A DNA stretch of 18,254 nucleotides, taken from contig JAGWRL010000282.1 of the NCBI GenBank assembly GCA_028876585.1, forward strand, positions 1-18,254, read 5' to 3'. The notes beneath the pieces are model-generated. The model saw nothing but the letters and a program-made list of their open reading frames with translations, ran no database searches and had not been told where the DNA came from. Position numbers and translations under genes: made by a program. Shown in pieces: positions 1 through 6,995 of this stretch; position 1 is the first letter of the stretch, and each line of letters begins with the position of its first letter. The stretch is from Pseudomonadota bacterium. GTDB lineage: Bacteria; Pseudomonadota; Alphaproteobacteria; Rhizobiales; Beijerinckiaceae.

Positions 1-638
1 TGCGCCTTCAGGGCCGGGCCTTCGTGGGTGAGCAGGTCGCCCAGTTCCAGCACGGAATTGTCGAGATCGTCGCGGAAGATCGCCTCGCCCAGATGCTCCA
101 TGAAGATGCGCCCGATCGGCGAGCGGTTATAGAAGATGCCGCCGTTATGGCCGGGGCAGGTCCAGAGCTGGTTGCCTTCCTCGGCATAATCGACGAGCGC
201 GCCGAAGAACGGGGTCTTCAGCGTCTCGGCGTATTGCTTGAGGCGCGAGACGAGATTTTTGGCGATGAACTCCGGCGTCTCCTCGGCGAGGAACACATAG
301 CCGTCGATGAAATCGAGCACTTCGACCGGAATGTCCTCGAAACGCTTGCCGCGCACGAGGATGACGATGGGCATTTCCAGCCCGCGCTTTCGCATGAGGT
401 TGATGAGCGAGGCGGCCTTGCCTTCGAGCCCCTTCTTGCCCCAGTCGACGACCATGCAGCCGATGGCCGCGTCCGTCTGGACCGCGATTTCGGCGTCGTC
501 GAGCCGTCGGGCGCGCACGACCTGGAAGCCCATGCGCTCGATGGCGGCGATGATCTGGGCGACGCGGTTGCCCTCGAGGTCGTCGGCGTCGAAGTTCGGG
601 GCCGAGAACAGGAAGGTGAAACGCTGGAAGTAGTTCAT
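1..638 (-). CDS. Orn/Lys/Arg decarboxylase, N-terminal part (C-terminus beyond the window)
   Basis: This is a PLP-dependent basic amino acid decarboxylase of the fold-type I (CadA/SpeC/AdiA) family, which removes CO2 from arginine, lysine or ornithine to give a polyamine precursor. The visible 212 residues start at an ATG (636-638) preceded by GGAG with 7-nt spacing. Residues 1-145 look like the receiver-like 'wing' domain of this family (for example MVVDWGKKG at 62-70). The PLP-domain entry follows, with WTCPGHNGGIFYNRSPIGR near 159-177 and FRDDLDNSVLELGDLLTHEG near 188-207, the conserved block preceding the PLP-binding region. The PLP lysine and the substrate-specificity region lie outside the window, so arginine, lysine and ornithine cannot be told apart. 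The gene is divergent from the ABC-F gene, 152 bp away. Confidence 0.85.
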   Translation of the reverse strand, partial: MNYFQRFTFLFSAPNFDADDLEGNRVAQIIAAIERMGFQVVRARRLDDAEIAVQTDAAIGCMVVDWGKKGLEGKAASLINLMRKRGLEMPIVILVRGKRFEDIPVEVLDFIDGYVFLAEETPEFIAKNLVSRLKQYAETLKTPFFGALVDYAEEGNQLWTCPGHNGGIFYNRSPIGRIFMEHLGEAIFRDDLDNSVLELGDLLTHEGPALKA

Positions 639-790
639 TCGAGGTCTCCGCGCCGTGCGGTCTAACGGGCGTCGATGCGGTGGACAACAGGGACGCGACG
701 AATTCGTGACATCTTGGGCTTCCGCCGCGCCGGCCCCGGCGCGCGCAACGGACTTGATCGGGGGAAGCGCGAAGCGCAAAAGCCCGCTCC

Positions 791-2629
791 ATGCTGCATA
801 TCAACGACCTGACCTACCGCCTCGGCGAGCGCGTCCTCATCGACCACGCCTCGGTCGCGATCCCGACCGGCGCGCGCGTCGGCCTCGTCGGGCGCAACGG
901 CGCCGGGAAGACCACGCTGTTCCGCATCGTGCGCGGCGAACTCGCCTCCGAGACCGGGTCGATCGCCACCGCGCGCAACGCCCGCATCGGCTCGGTGGAG
1001 CAGGAGGCGCCGGGCGGGGCGCAGAACCTCATCTCCTTCGTGCTGGACGCCGACGTGGAGCGTCGCAAGCTGCTCGCCGAGGCCGAGCACGCGCACGACG
1101 CGCATCGCATCGCCGAAATCCAGACCCGGCTCGCCGACATCGACGCCCATGCCGCGCCGGCGCGGGCGGCGCGCATTCTGGCGGGTCTCGGCTTCGACGA
1201 GGCGGCGCAGGGGCGGGCGCTGTCGGAGTTCTCCGGCGGCTGGCGGATGCGCGTGGCGCTGGCGGCGGTGCTGTTCTCCGCGCCCGACCTGCTGCTGCTC
1301 GACGAGCCCACCAACTACCTCGACCTCGAAGGCGCCTTGTGGCTCGTCGATTACCTGAAGACCTATCCCGCCACCGTCGTCATCATCAGCCACGACCGCG
1401 ACCTGCTCGACGACGTCGCCAACCACATCCTGCATCTCGACCGCGGCAAGCTCACCTTATGGACCGGCGGCTACACCAGCTTCGAGCGCCAGCGCGCCGA
1501 GATGATCACCCTACAGGGCAAGGCGGCCAAGAAGCAGGAGGAGAAGCGCAAGCACCTGCAATCCTTCGTCGACCGCTTCCGCGCCAGCGCCACCAAGGCG
1601 ACGCAGGCGCAGTCGCGGCTGAAGATGCTGGCCAAGATGGCGCCGGTCGCGGTGACGATCGACGACAGCGTGCTGCCGTTCAAGTGGCCGCCGATTTCCA
1701 AGAAACTCGCCTCGCCGCTGGTGACGCTGGAGGGCGTGACGGTCGGCTACGACGGCCGCGCGGTATTGTCGCGGCTGAACCTGACCTTGCAGGCCGACGA
1801 CCGGATCGGCCTGATCGGCGCCAATGGCAACGGCAAATCCACCTTCGCCAAGCTGATGGGCGGCCGGCTCGCGCCGATGTCGGGCAAGATGGTGCGGGCG
1901 GGCAAGCTGGAAGCCGGCTTTTTCGCGCAGCATCAGGTCGACGACCTCGCCGAGGGCGGCAGCGCCTACAGCCACATCGCCGCCAAAATGCGCGGCGAGC
2001 CGGAGGCCAAGATTCGCGCCCGCGTGGCCCGCGTCGGCTTTTCCTCGGCCCGCGCCGACACGCCCGTGGAGCAATTGTCGGGCGGTGAGAAGGCGCGCCT
2101 GTTGATGGGGCTGACGACGTTCGAGGGGCCGCAATTGCTGATCCTCGACGAGCCGACGAACCATCTCGACATCGACAGCCGCGCCGAATTGATCGAGGCG
2201 ATCAACGATTACGAGGGCGCCTGCATCCTCATTTCGCACGATCGGCGGCTGCTTGAGGCTTGCGCCGACCGGCTGTGGTATGTCGCGGGCGGGCAGGTGC
2301 GCGATTTCGACGGCGATCTCGACGATTACGCCCGCCTCGTGCTCGGCCAGTCCGCCGACAGGCCGGCGGCGAAGCCAAAAGCCGCCGCGGCGGCGCGCAC
2401 GCAGGAACCGCCGCTCGATCGCCAGATTGCCGCAGCGGAACAGAAGATACATCGCTTCCAGGACTTGTTGACGCGAGTGGACGAAGCGCTCGCCAAGGCA
2501 GCCGGGCAGGGCGCGGCGTCGACGCAGGCGCATGATCTTGCCGCCAAGCGGCGGGAACTTGAACGTGCGCTGGTCGCCGCGGAGGAGACCTGGCTCGAAT
2601 TGTCGATGAAGGCGGAAGCGACGAACTGA
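791..2629 (+). CDS. ABC-F family ATPase, YheS type
   Basis: This cytosolic protein has two ATPase domains and no membrane segments. ABC-F proteins act on ribosomes, and YheS-type members are usually assigned to translation or ribosome rescue rather than transport. Domain 1 has Walker A GRNGAGKTT (34-42), signature FSGGW (147-151), Walker B LLLLDEP (167-173) and switch His201. Next is the basic inter-domain linker (about 245-290, with DRFRASATKATQAQSRLKML) that contacts the ribosome in this family. Domain 2 has Walker A GANGNGKST (343-351), signature LSGGE (429-433), Walker B LLILDEP (449-455) and His483. An Ala/Lys-rich spacer and a C-terminal coiled coil (about 540-605) follow. The length of 612 aa fits YheS. 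The ATG at 791 has no clear Shine-Dalgarno, but the protein aligns from its first residue. The gene stands alone. Confidence 0.93.
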   Translation: MLHINDLTYRLGERVLIDHASVAIPTGARVGLVGRNGAGKTTLFRIVRGELASETGSIATARNARIGSVEQEAPGGAQNLISFVLDADVERRKLLAEAEHAHDAHRIAEIQTRLADIDAHAAPARAARILAGLGFDEAAQGRALSEFSGGWRMRVALAAVLFSAPDLLLLDEPTNYLDLEGALWLVDYLKTYPATVVIISHDRDLLDDVANHILHLDRGKLTLWTGGYTSFERQRAEMITLQGKAAKKQEEKRKHLQSFVDRFRASATKATQAQSRLKMLAKMAPVAVTIDDSVLPFKWPPISKKLASPLVTLEGVTVGYDGRAVLSRLNLTLQADDRIGLIGANGNGKSTFAKLMGGRLAPMSGKMVRAGKLEAGFFAQHQVDDLAEGGSAYSHIAAKMRGEPEAKIRARVARVGFSSARADTPVEQLSGGEKARLLMGLTTFEGPQLLILDEPTNHLDIDSRAELIEAINDYEGACILISHDRRLLEACADRLWYVAGGQVRDFDGDLDDYARLVLGQSADRPAAKPKAAAAARTQEPPLDRQIAAAEQKIHRFQDLLTRVDEALAKAAGQGAASTQAHDLAAKRRELERALVAAEETWLELSMKAEATN

Positions 2630-2700
2630 GCCGACCGCAATATTAAAATGGATGAAGGGTTGCGTGTTTCCCTATCGCGCAGTTGTGATAATTTTCGCGG

Positions 2701-2775
2701 AATCACTTCCGGCGCCTATTGCGAATTACCGATAATCGTATAAATACTTTGCTCACATTCACTTGGGGGAAAGTC
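2701..2775 (+). promoter_or_regulatory. AT-rich leader and likely promoter of the MucR-like gene, with ribosome binding site
   Basis: The 75 bp before the MucR-like gene are much richer in A and T than the surrounding DNA. They contain TTGCGA (2719-2724) and a TATAAATA stretch (2739-2746) that could serve as -35 and -10 elements, though the spacing is poor (14-16 bp). GGGGGA at 2765-2770 is a strong Shine-Dalgarno 5 nt before the first of two tandem ATGs. MucR/Ros proteins are known to bind AT-rich, T-A-step-rich sites and often repress their own genes, so autoregulation here is plausible but inferred. Confidence 0.4.
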
Positions 2776-3198
2776 ATGATGACGGGCGATTCGGGGTCCA
2801 GCGACTATGTGGCTTTGGCGGCTGAGGTTGTTTCCGCGTTTGTGGGTCACAACTCTCTGCCGGTTTCCGAACTCCCCGGCCTGATAACTTCCGTCCACGC
2901 CGCGTTGATGAAGATTTCCGGCGGCGGCGTCGCCCCGGCGGCGAGCGAGCCGGAAGTGTTGACCCCCGCCGTGCCGGTCCGCAAGTCGATCACGCCCGAT
3001 TACCTGATCTGCCTCGACGATGGACGCAAGTTCAAGTCGCTGAAGCGGCATCTCGCGTCGCTCGGCATGACGCCCGATCAGTATCGGACGAAATGGAATC
3101 TTGCCGCCGACTATCCGATGGTGGCCTCGAATTACGCGGCGACCCGCTCGGCGCTGGCCAAGAAGATCGGCCTCGGCCAGAACCGCAAGCGCGGCTGA
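2776..3198 (+). CDS. mucR: MucR/Ros-family transcriptional regulator with a degenerate zinc finger
   Basis: MucR/Ros proteins are alphaproteobacterial DNA-binding regulators of exopolysaccharide, motility, cell cycle and virulence genes. The 140-aa length is typical. The N-terminal half (about 8-47) is the helical oligomerisation region, a variable Ala/Pro linker follows, and the DNA-binding core (ITPDYLICLDDGRKFKSLKRHL, then MTPDQYRTKWNL and ADYPMVASNYA) ends in the basic tail LAKKIGLGQNRKRG. Compared with Ros, the zinc-binding CxxC is CxxD (C-L-D-D) and the second zinc His after KRHL is missing (KRHLASLGMTP, one residue shorter). Zinc-free members of this family are known, so it may still fold and bind DNA. 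The start is ATG 2776 or the adjacent ATG 2779, chosen for the GGGGGA site; the frame is open further upstream but lacks conservation there. It converges on hmgA. Confidence 0.88.
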   Translation: MMTGDSGSSDYVALAAEVVSAFVGHNSLPVSELPGLITSVHAALMKISGGGVAPAASEPEVLTPAVPVRKSITPDYLICLDDGRKFKSLKRHLASLGMTPDQYRTKWNLAADYPMVASNYAATRSALAKKIGLGQNRKRG

Positions 3199-3208
3199 AA
3201 ACGGCGCC

Positions 3209-3234
3209 GGCGACCGGGCAAAAGCCCGGCCGCC
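3209..3234. terminator. Stem-loop between the convergent MucR-like gene and hmgA
   Basis: CCGGGC (3214-3219), loop AAAA and GCCCGG (3224-3229) form a perfect 6-bp GC stem. GGCG (3209-3212) and CGCC (3231-3234) extend it by four pairs across one mismatch. It fills the 44-bp gap between two converging stop codons, as expected of a bidirectional terminator. There is no clear T-tract on either side, so it may instead be an mRNA 3'-end stabiliser. Confidence 0.5.
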
Positions 3235-3242
3235 GCTTGGCG

Positions 3243-4595
3243 TCATTTCTCTCCCGGCGTGCCGTCGAACTTCTTCTCCAGACTGGCCCAGCAGTCGATA
3301 TAATCCTGCTGCATCGCCGGATTTTGCGCCGCCCAGGGCGTGAGATGTTGCGGAAACCGCGTCTCGAACATGAAGCTCATCGTCTCGTCGAGCTTTTCCG
3401 GCCGCAACTCGCCGTTGGAGGCGCGCTCGAACGCGTTGCGGTCGGGGCCGTGCGGCAACATGCAATTGTGCAGGCTCAGGCCGCCGGGGACAAAACCCTG
3501 CGGCTTGGCGTCATAGACGCCGTAGATGTTGCCCATAAGCTCCGACATGACGTTCTTGTGGTACCAGGGCGGGCGGAAACTGTGCTCGGCCACCAGCCAG
3601 CGCTCGCGGAACAGCACGAAATCGATGTTGGCCGTGCCCTCGACGCCCGAAGGCGCGGTCAGCACGGTGAAGATCGAGGGGTCGGGGTGATCGAACAGGA
3701 TCGCGCCGACCGGGGAGTAAGTGCGCAGATCGTATTTGCACGGCGCGTAATTGCCATGCCAGGCGACGACGTCGAGCGGGCTGTGGCCGATCCGCGTCTC
3801 GTGGAACTGGCCGCACCATTTGACCACGACGCGCGAGGGCGTCTCGCGATCCTCATAGGCGGCGACGGGGGTTTTGAAATCGCGCGGATTGGCGAGGCAG
3901 TTGGCGCCGATCGGGCCGCGGTTGGGCAGATTGAACTTCTGCCCGTAATTCTCGCACACGAAACCGCGGCACGGTCCTTCCAGCACTTCAACGCGATAGA
4001 CGAGGCCGCGCGGCAATAGCGCGATCTCCTTGGGCTCGACGTCGATGATCCCGAGTTCGGTGCGAAAGCGTAAGCGGCCCTGCTGCGGCACGACCAGCAA
4101 TTCGCCGTCGGCGGAGAAGAAATATTCATCCGTCATCGAGCGGGCGACGAAATACATGTGGGTCGCCATGCCGGTCTGCGTGTTGACGTCGCCGGCCGTC
4201 GTCACCGTGCGCATGCCGGTGATCCAGGTCAGCGTATCGTCGGTCTGGGTGACGGGGTCCCAGCGATATTGGCCGAGGCTCGTCACGCCGGGGGTCACGA
4301 ACGGCGCCGATTTCCAGTTGGGAATCTCGATCGCCTGAAAGCGGGCGGTGTGCTGGACGCTGGGGCGGATGCGATAGCACCAGGTGCGTTCGTTATGGCC
4401 GCGCGGCGCGGTGAAGGCGGTGCCGGAGAGCTGCTCGGCATAGAGGCCGTAGTTGCATTTCTGCGGGCTGTTCTGGCCCTGCGGCAAGGCGCCGGGCAGC
4501 GCCTCGGTCTCGAAATCGTTGCCGAAGCCGGGCATGTAGCCGAGCGCGTTGGCGTTGGTCGCGTCGCGGGCGGGAACGGGGAAAATCGAAGTCAT
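3243..4595 (-). CDS. hmgA: Homogentisate 1,2-dioxygenase
   Basis: This non-heme Fe(II) enzyme opens the ring of homogentisate to maleylacetoacetate, the central step of tyrosine and phenylacetate-type catabolism, in the cytoplasm. The length of 450 aa is normal. The family's iron ligands are present: His346 and Glu352 in [12 protein letters not shown], and His382 in [14 protein letters not shown]. Other hallmark stretches are the N-terminal [30 protein letters not shown], and PFHP-like segments of the bicupin fold. The ATG at 4595 lies 15 bp after the stop of the mobA-like gene, with AAAGGA about 10 nt upstream, so the two genes are probably co-transcribed from the mobA promoter. Maleylacetoacetate isomerase and fumarylacetoacetase, the next two pathway enzymes, are not in the window. 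Confidence 0.96.
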   Translation of the reverse strand: MTSIFPVPARDATNANALGYMPGFGNDFETEALPGALPQGQNSPQKCNYGLYAEQLSGTAFTAPRGHNERTWCYRIRPSVQHTARFQAIEIPNWKSAPFVTPGVTSLGQYRWDPVTQTDDTLTWITGMRTVTTAGDVNTQTGMATHMYFVARSMTDEYFFSADGELLVVPQQGRLRFRTELGIIDVEPKEIALLPRGLVYRVEVLEGPCRGFVCENYGQKFNLPNRGPIGANCLANPRDFKTPVAAYEDRETPSRVVVKWCGQFHETRIGHSPLDVVAWHGNYAPCKYDLRTYSPVGAILFDHPDPSIFTVLTAPSGVEGTANIDFVLFRERWLVAEHSFRPPWYHKNVMSELMGNIYGVYDAKPQGFVPGGLSLHNCMLPHGPDRNAFERASNGELRPEKLDETMSFMFETRFPQHLTPWAAQNPAMQQDYIDCWASLEKKFDGTPGEK

Positions 4596-4610
4596 GGCGA
4601 TGCCATCCTT

Positions 4611-6476
4611 TCACTGACGCGAAGCCTCGCACAGAAATCCGGCGAAGAAATCCGCCAATTCGTCGCGCGCGTCGAGCGGCAGCACATGGGCGACATGCTG
4701 ATCCGGCCGCGCCACGACCAGCGCGCCGTTGCGGTCGACGCCGCGCAGATCGGACAGATCGGCCTTGGGATCGATGCAGAACATCTTCTCGTAATCGCGC
4801 AGGCCGAGCCGGCCCTTGGGCGGCCACAACAGGCCCGGCGCCGCCTCCAGCCGCAACGTGCGGTGAGCCTGCGGGAACACGGCGCGCACGTCGATCAGCG
4901 CGTCGATGTCGGCGCCGGCGGGGGTGAAGCGGCGCGGCGGCGACGCCTTGGCCTCAGTCAGCCATTCGCACAGCGCCCGCAGCGCCGGCGACTCGAATTG
5001 CGCGAAGGCGATCAGCCGCCAGCGCCCGTCGGCGGGGAACGCCTCGCCCAACTGCATCGGCCGGGCGTCGGCGAGCCGGATCACCGGCGCCGAATGCAGC
5101 CGCTCGCCGACGACGAAGCCCTTGGCGAGCGACTGATGCGCCGACTTGCCGGTGAGCGCGGAGGGCGGATAGCGGGTGACCGTGCCGGCGGTGTAGCGTC
5201 CGGCCTGGACGAAATAGCGCTGCACCTTCGCCGGCTCGACGCCGTCCGGGCGCTGCTCCGATTTGAGCGGCGCGCTGATCAGGGCGGCCCATTCGCGGTC
5301 GAAGTCGATCAGGTTCTGCGCGATGGCCTGCCGTTCGGCCGAATAGCTGGCGAGCAACGCCGCCGGGCTTTGTGCGCGCAGCACGGCGGCGAGTTTCCAG
5401 CCCAGATTGAAGGCGTCCTGCATCGACACGTTCATGCCCTGGCCCGCCTTCGGGCTGTGAGTGTGGCAGGCGTCGCCGGCGATGAAGACCCGGGGCTCGG
5501 GCGCGCCGTCGTCAAAACGGTCGGTGAGGCGCTGGCCGATTTCGTACACCGACCACCACGCCGTCTCCTTCACCTCGAAGGCGTAAGGCCGCAGGATGCG
5601 CTGGGCGGCGCGGATGAGATCTTCAAGTGTAATGGCGCGCGTGGCGACCCGCTCGTTGGCGGTGAGCTTGTCCATCTCGACATAGATGCGCACCAGATAG
5701 CCGCCCTCGCGCGGGATCAGCACGATATTGCCCTCGCCGCGCGACTGGATCAGGCATTTGAGCCGGATGTCGGGAAAATCGGTGACGGCGAGCACGTCCA
5801 TAACGCCCCAGGCCTGATTGGCCGAATCGCCCTTCAGCGCCAGCCCCAGAGCCTGCCGCACGCCGCTGCGCGCCCCGTCGCAGCCCACGACATAGCGCGC
5901 CTTGACGGTCTCGAACTCGCCCGGCGCGTCGACCCGCTCCAGCCGCACCGTGACGGGATGGGCGCCCTCGCCGACCTCCAGCCCGACGAAGCGCCTGTTG
6001 TAATCGGGGACGAGCCGGCGCGGCGAGCGGCGCATCACGTCGAGGTAGAAATCATGCACGCGCGCCTGATTGAGGATCACATGCGGGTAGGGCGAGAGGT
6101 CGTCGGCCACGTCCTGCACCCGGCCGCTGCGGGAGATGTGGCCCGGCGTCTCCGGGTCCGGCTTCCAGAACGCCGTCTCGTTGACCCAATAGGCCTCGCG
6201 CTCGACCCGCTCGCGGAAGCCGAACGCCTGGAACATTTCCATCGTCCGGCAGGCGACGCCGTCGGCCTGACCCATTTGCAGCGGGCCGGATTTCTGTTCG
6301 ACGATGCGGGTGGAAATGTCGGGAAAGGCGGCGAGCTGGGCGGCCAGCGTCAGCCCGGCCGGGCCGCAGCCGACGATCAGCACGTCGACCTCGGCGGCGG
6401 GAGGGCCGTTCGCCGCGACGCTCGCCGGGCGCCAGTCGGGATCGCCAGAGCGAAATCCGTCGAGATGAAATTGCAC
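4611..6476 (-). CDS. mobA: 3-hydroxybenzoate 4-monooxygenase-like FAD hydroxylase
   Basis: This is a class A flavoprotein hydroxylase of the phenol hydroxylase/MobA group, 621 aa. The known Comamonas MobA turns 3-hydroxybenzoate into protocatechuate with NADPH and O2. Features are the FAD-binding GCGPAG (36-41), the DG motif VVGCDGARS (196-204), the GD motif FIAGDACHTHSPKAGQG (331-347) and a C-terminal thioredoxin-like domain (about 450-615). The start MQFHLDGFR and long blocks such as QADGVACRTMEMF and YPHVILNQARVHD match MobA as I recall it. The residues I remember as lining the MobA substrate pocket (Asp75, Lys247, Tyr271) have counterparts here: Asp72, Lys240 and Tyr265. The start is GTG 6476, with GGGAGG 6 nt upstream. 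The next gene, 15 bp on, is hmgA, whose substrate is not the MobA product, so the exact substrate is uncertain. Confidence 0.83.
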   Translation of the reverse strand: MQFHLDGFRSGDPDWRPASVAANGPPAAEVDVLIVGCGPAGLTLAAQLAAFPDISTRIVEQKSGPLQMGQADGVACRTMEMFQAFGFRERVEREAYWVNETAFWKPDPETPGHISRSGRVQDVADDLSPYPHVILNQARVHDFYLDVMRRSPRRLVPDYNRRFVGLEVGEGAHPVTVRLERVDAPGEFETVKARYVVGCDGARSGVRQALGLALKGDSANQAWGVMDVLAVTDFPDIRLKCLIQSRGEGNIVLIPREGGYLVRIYVEMDKLTANERVATRAITLEDLIRAAQRILRPYAFEVKETAWWSVYEIGQRLTDRFDDGAPEPRVFIAGDACHTHSPKAGQGMNVSMQDAFNLGWKLAAVLRAQSPAALLASYSAERQAIAQNLIDFDREWAALISAPLKSEQRPDGVEPAKVQRYFVQAGRYTAGTVTRYPPSALTGKSAHQSLAKGFVVGERLHSAPVIRLADARPMQLGEAFPADGRWRLIAFAQFESPALRALCEWLTEAKASPPRRFTPAGADIDALIDVRAVFPQAHRTLRLEAAPGLLWPPKGRLGLRDYEKMFCIDPKADLSDLRGVDRNGALVVARPDQHVAHVLPLDARDELADFFAGFLCEASRQ

Positions 6477-6517
6477 GTCGCGCCTCCCGTCGCGCCAGAT
6501 TAAGTGTCGGCGCGGTA

Positions 6518-6552
6518 TTGATCCGTATACTGATCATCAGTATACGTGTCAA
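6518..6552. promoter_or_regulatory. Overlapping divergent promoters of mobA and the marR gene
   Basis: On the minus strand, a consensus -35 TTGACA (plus-strand positions 6547-6552) is separated by 17 bp from -10 TATACG (6524-6529) and reads toward mobA. On the plus strand, TTGATC (6518-6523) is separated by 17 bp from TATACG (6541-6546) and reads toward the MarR gene. Both -10 boxes are the two arms of the same palindrome, so the two promoters share DNA and cannot both be occupied at once. The strengths suggest that mobA has the stronger promoter. Confidence 0.75.
6524..6546. promoter_or_regulatory. Perfect 23-bp palindrome: MarR/MobR-type operator
   Basis: The arms CGTATACTGAT (6524-6534) and ATCAGTATACG (6536-6546) are exact reverse complements around a single central base at 6535. 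Size and symmetry fit the binding site of a dimeric MarR repressor. The site fills the spacer and -10 of both divergent promoters, so a bound protein would block both mobA-hmgA and the regulator gene. Confidence 0.85.
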
Positions 6553-6566
6553 TTAGGGAGAGCGCG

Positions 6567-6995
6567 ATGAACCTGAAGCCGGGCGCCTTGGCGCGTCGTT
6601 TCCAACAGCACGCGGTCGCCGCCTTCCATGTCGAGGCGTCGGCGGCCGGCGTCGACCTCACGCCGGTGCAATATGCGGTGCTGGCTGAAGTCCACGCGCG
6701 GCCGAGCCTCGATCAGGCCACGCTCGCCGGCCACGTGGCGCTGGATCGCACCACCGCCTCGGGCGTGGTCGATCGGCTGGCGGAAAAGGGGCTGGTGACG
6801 CGCCGCGTCAGCGCCGCCGACCGGCGCGCGCGCGCGCTCGAAGTCACGCCGGAGGGCGCGGCTCTGTTGCAGCGGATCGAGCCGGCGGTCGCGGCGGCGC
6901 AGGCGACGATCCTGCGCGGGCTGGAGCGCGCCGAGGCCGAGGAACTCGTGCGCCTGATGCGGAAGGTGCTGCGCGCCGCCGACGCGCGCGCTTAA
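6567..6995 (+). CDS. mobR: MarR-family repressor, MobR-like
   Basis: This 142-aa winged helix-turn-helix regulator is probably a ligand-released repressor of the divergent mobA-hmgA operon and of itself. It has N- and C-terminal dimerisation helices, a helix-turn-helix at about 47-75 (SLDQATLAGHVALDRTTASGVVDRL) and the MarR wing signature SAADRRARALEVT (82-94). The ATG at 6567 was chosen because GGGAG sits 6 nt upstream. An in-frame GTG at 6546 is unlikely because it falls on the last base of the operator, upstream of the predicted transcript start. In Comamonas, MobR is a MarR protein divergent from mobA that is released by 3-hydroxybenzoate; the same arrangement here supports the name, which remains an inference. 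Its TAA overlaps the stop of the next, convergent gene. Confidence 0.82.
   Translation: MNLKPGALARRFQQHAVAAFHVEASAAGVDLTPVQYAVLAEVHARPSLDQATLAGHVALDRTTASGVVDRLAEKGLVTRRVSAADRRARALEVTPEGAALLQRIEPAVAAAQATILRGLERAEAEELVRLMRKVLRAADARA

Noticed and set aside
1511..2533. A 340-residue minus-strand frame inside the ABC-F gene
   Set aside because: It has a composition typical of antisense shadows (Arg, Ala, Leu, His, Gln), and the sense strand has all ABC motifs.
2630..2700. Terminator after the ABC-F gene
   Set aside because: No stem of more than four pairs followed by T residues could be found.
4158..6503. A 781-residue open frame on the plus strand across hmgA and mobA
   Set aside because: It is the antisense shadow of mobA/hmgA in GC-rich DNA: Arg/Gly/His-rich, without recognisable domains, and the opposite strand holds two clear enzymes.
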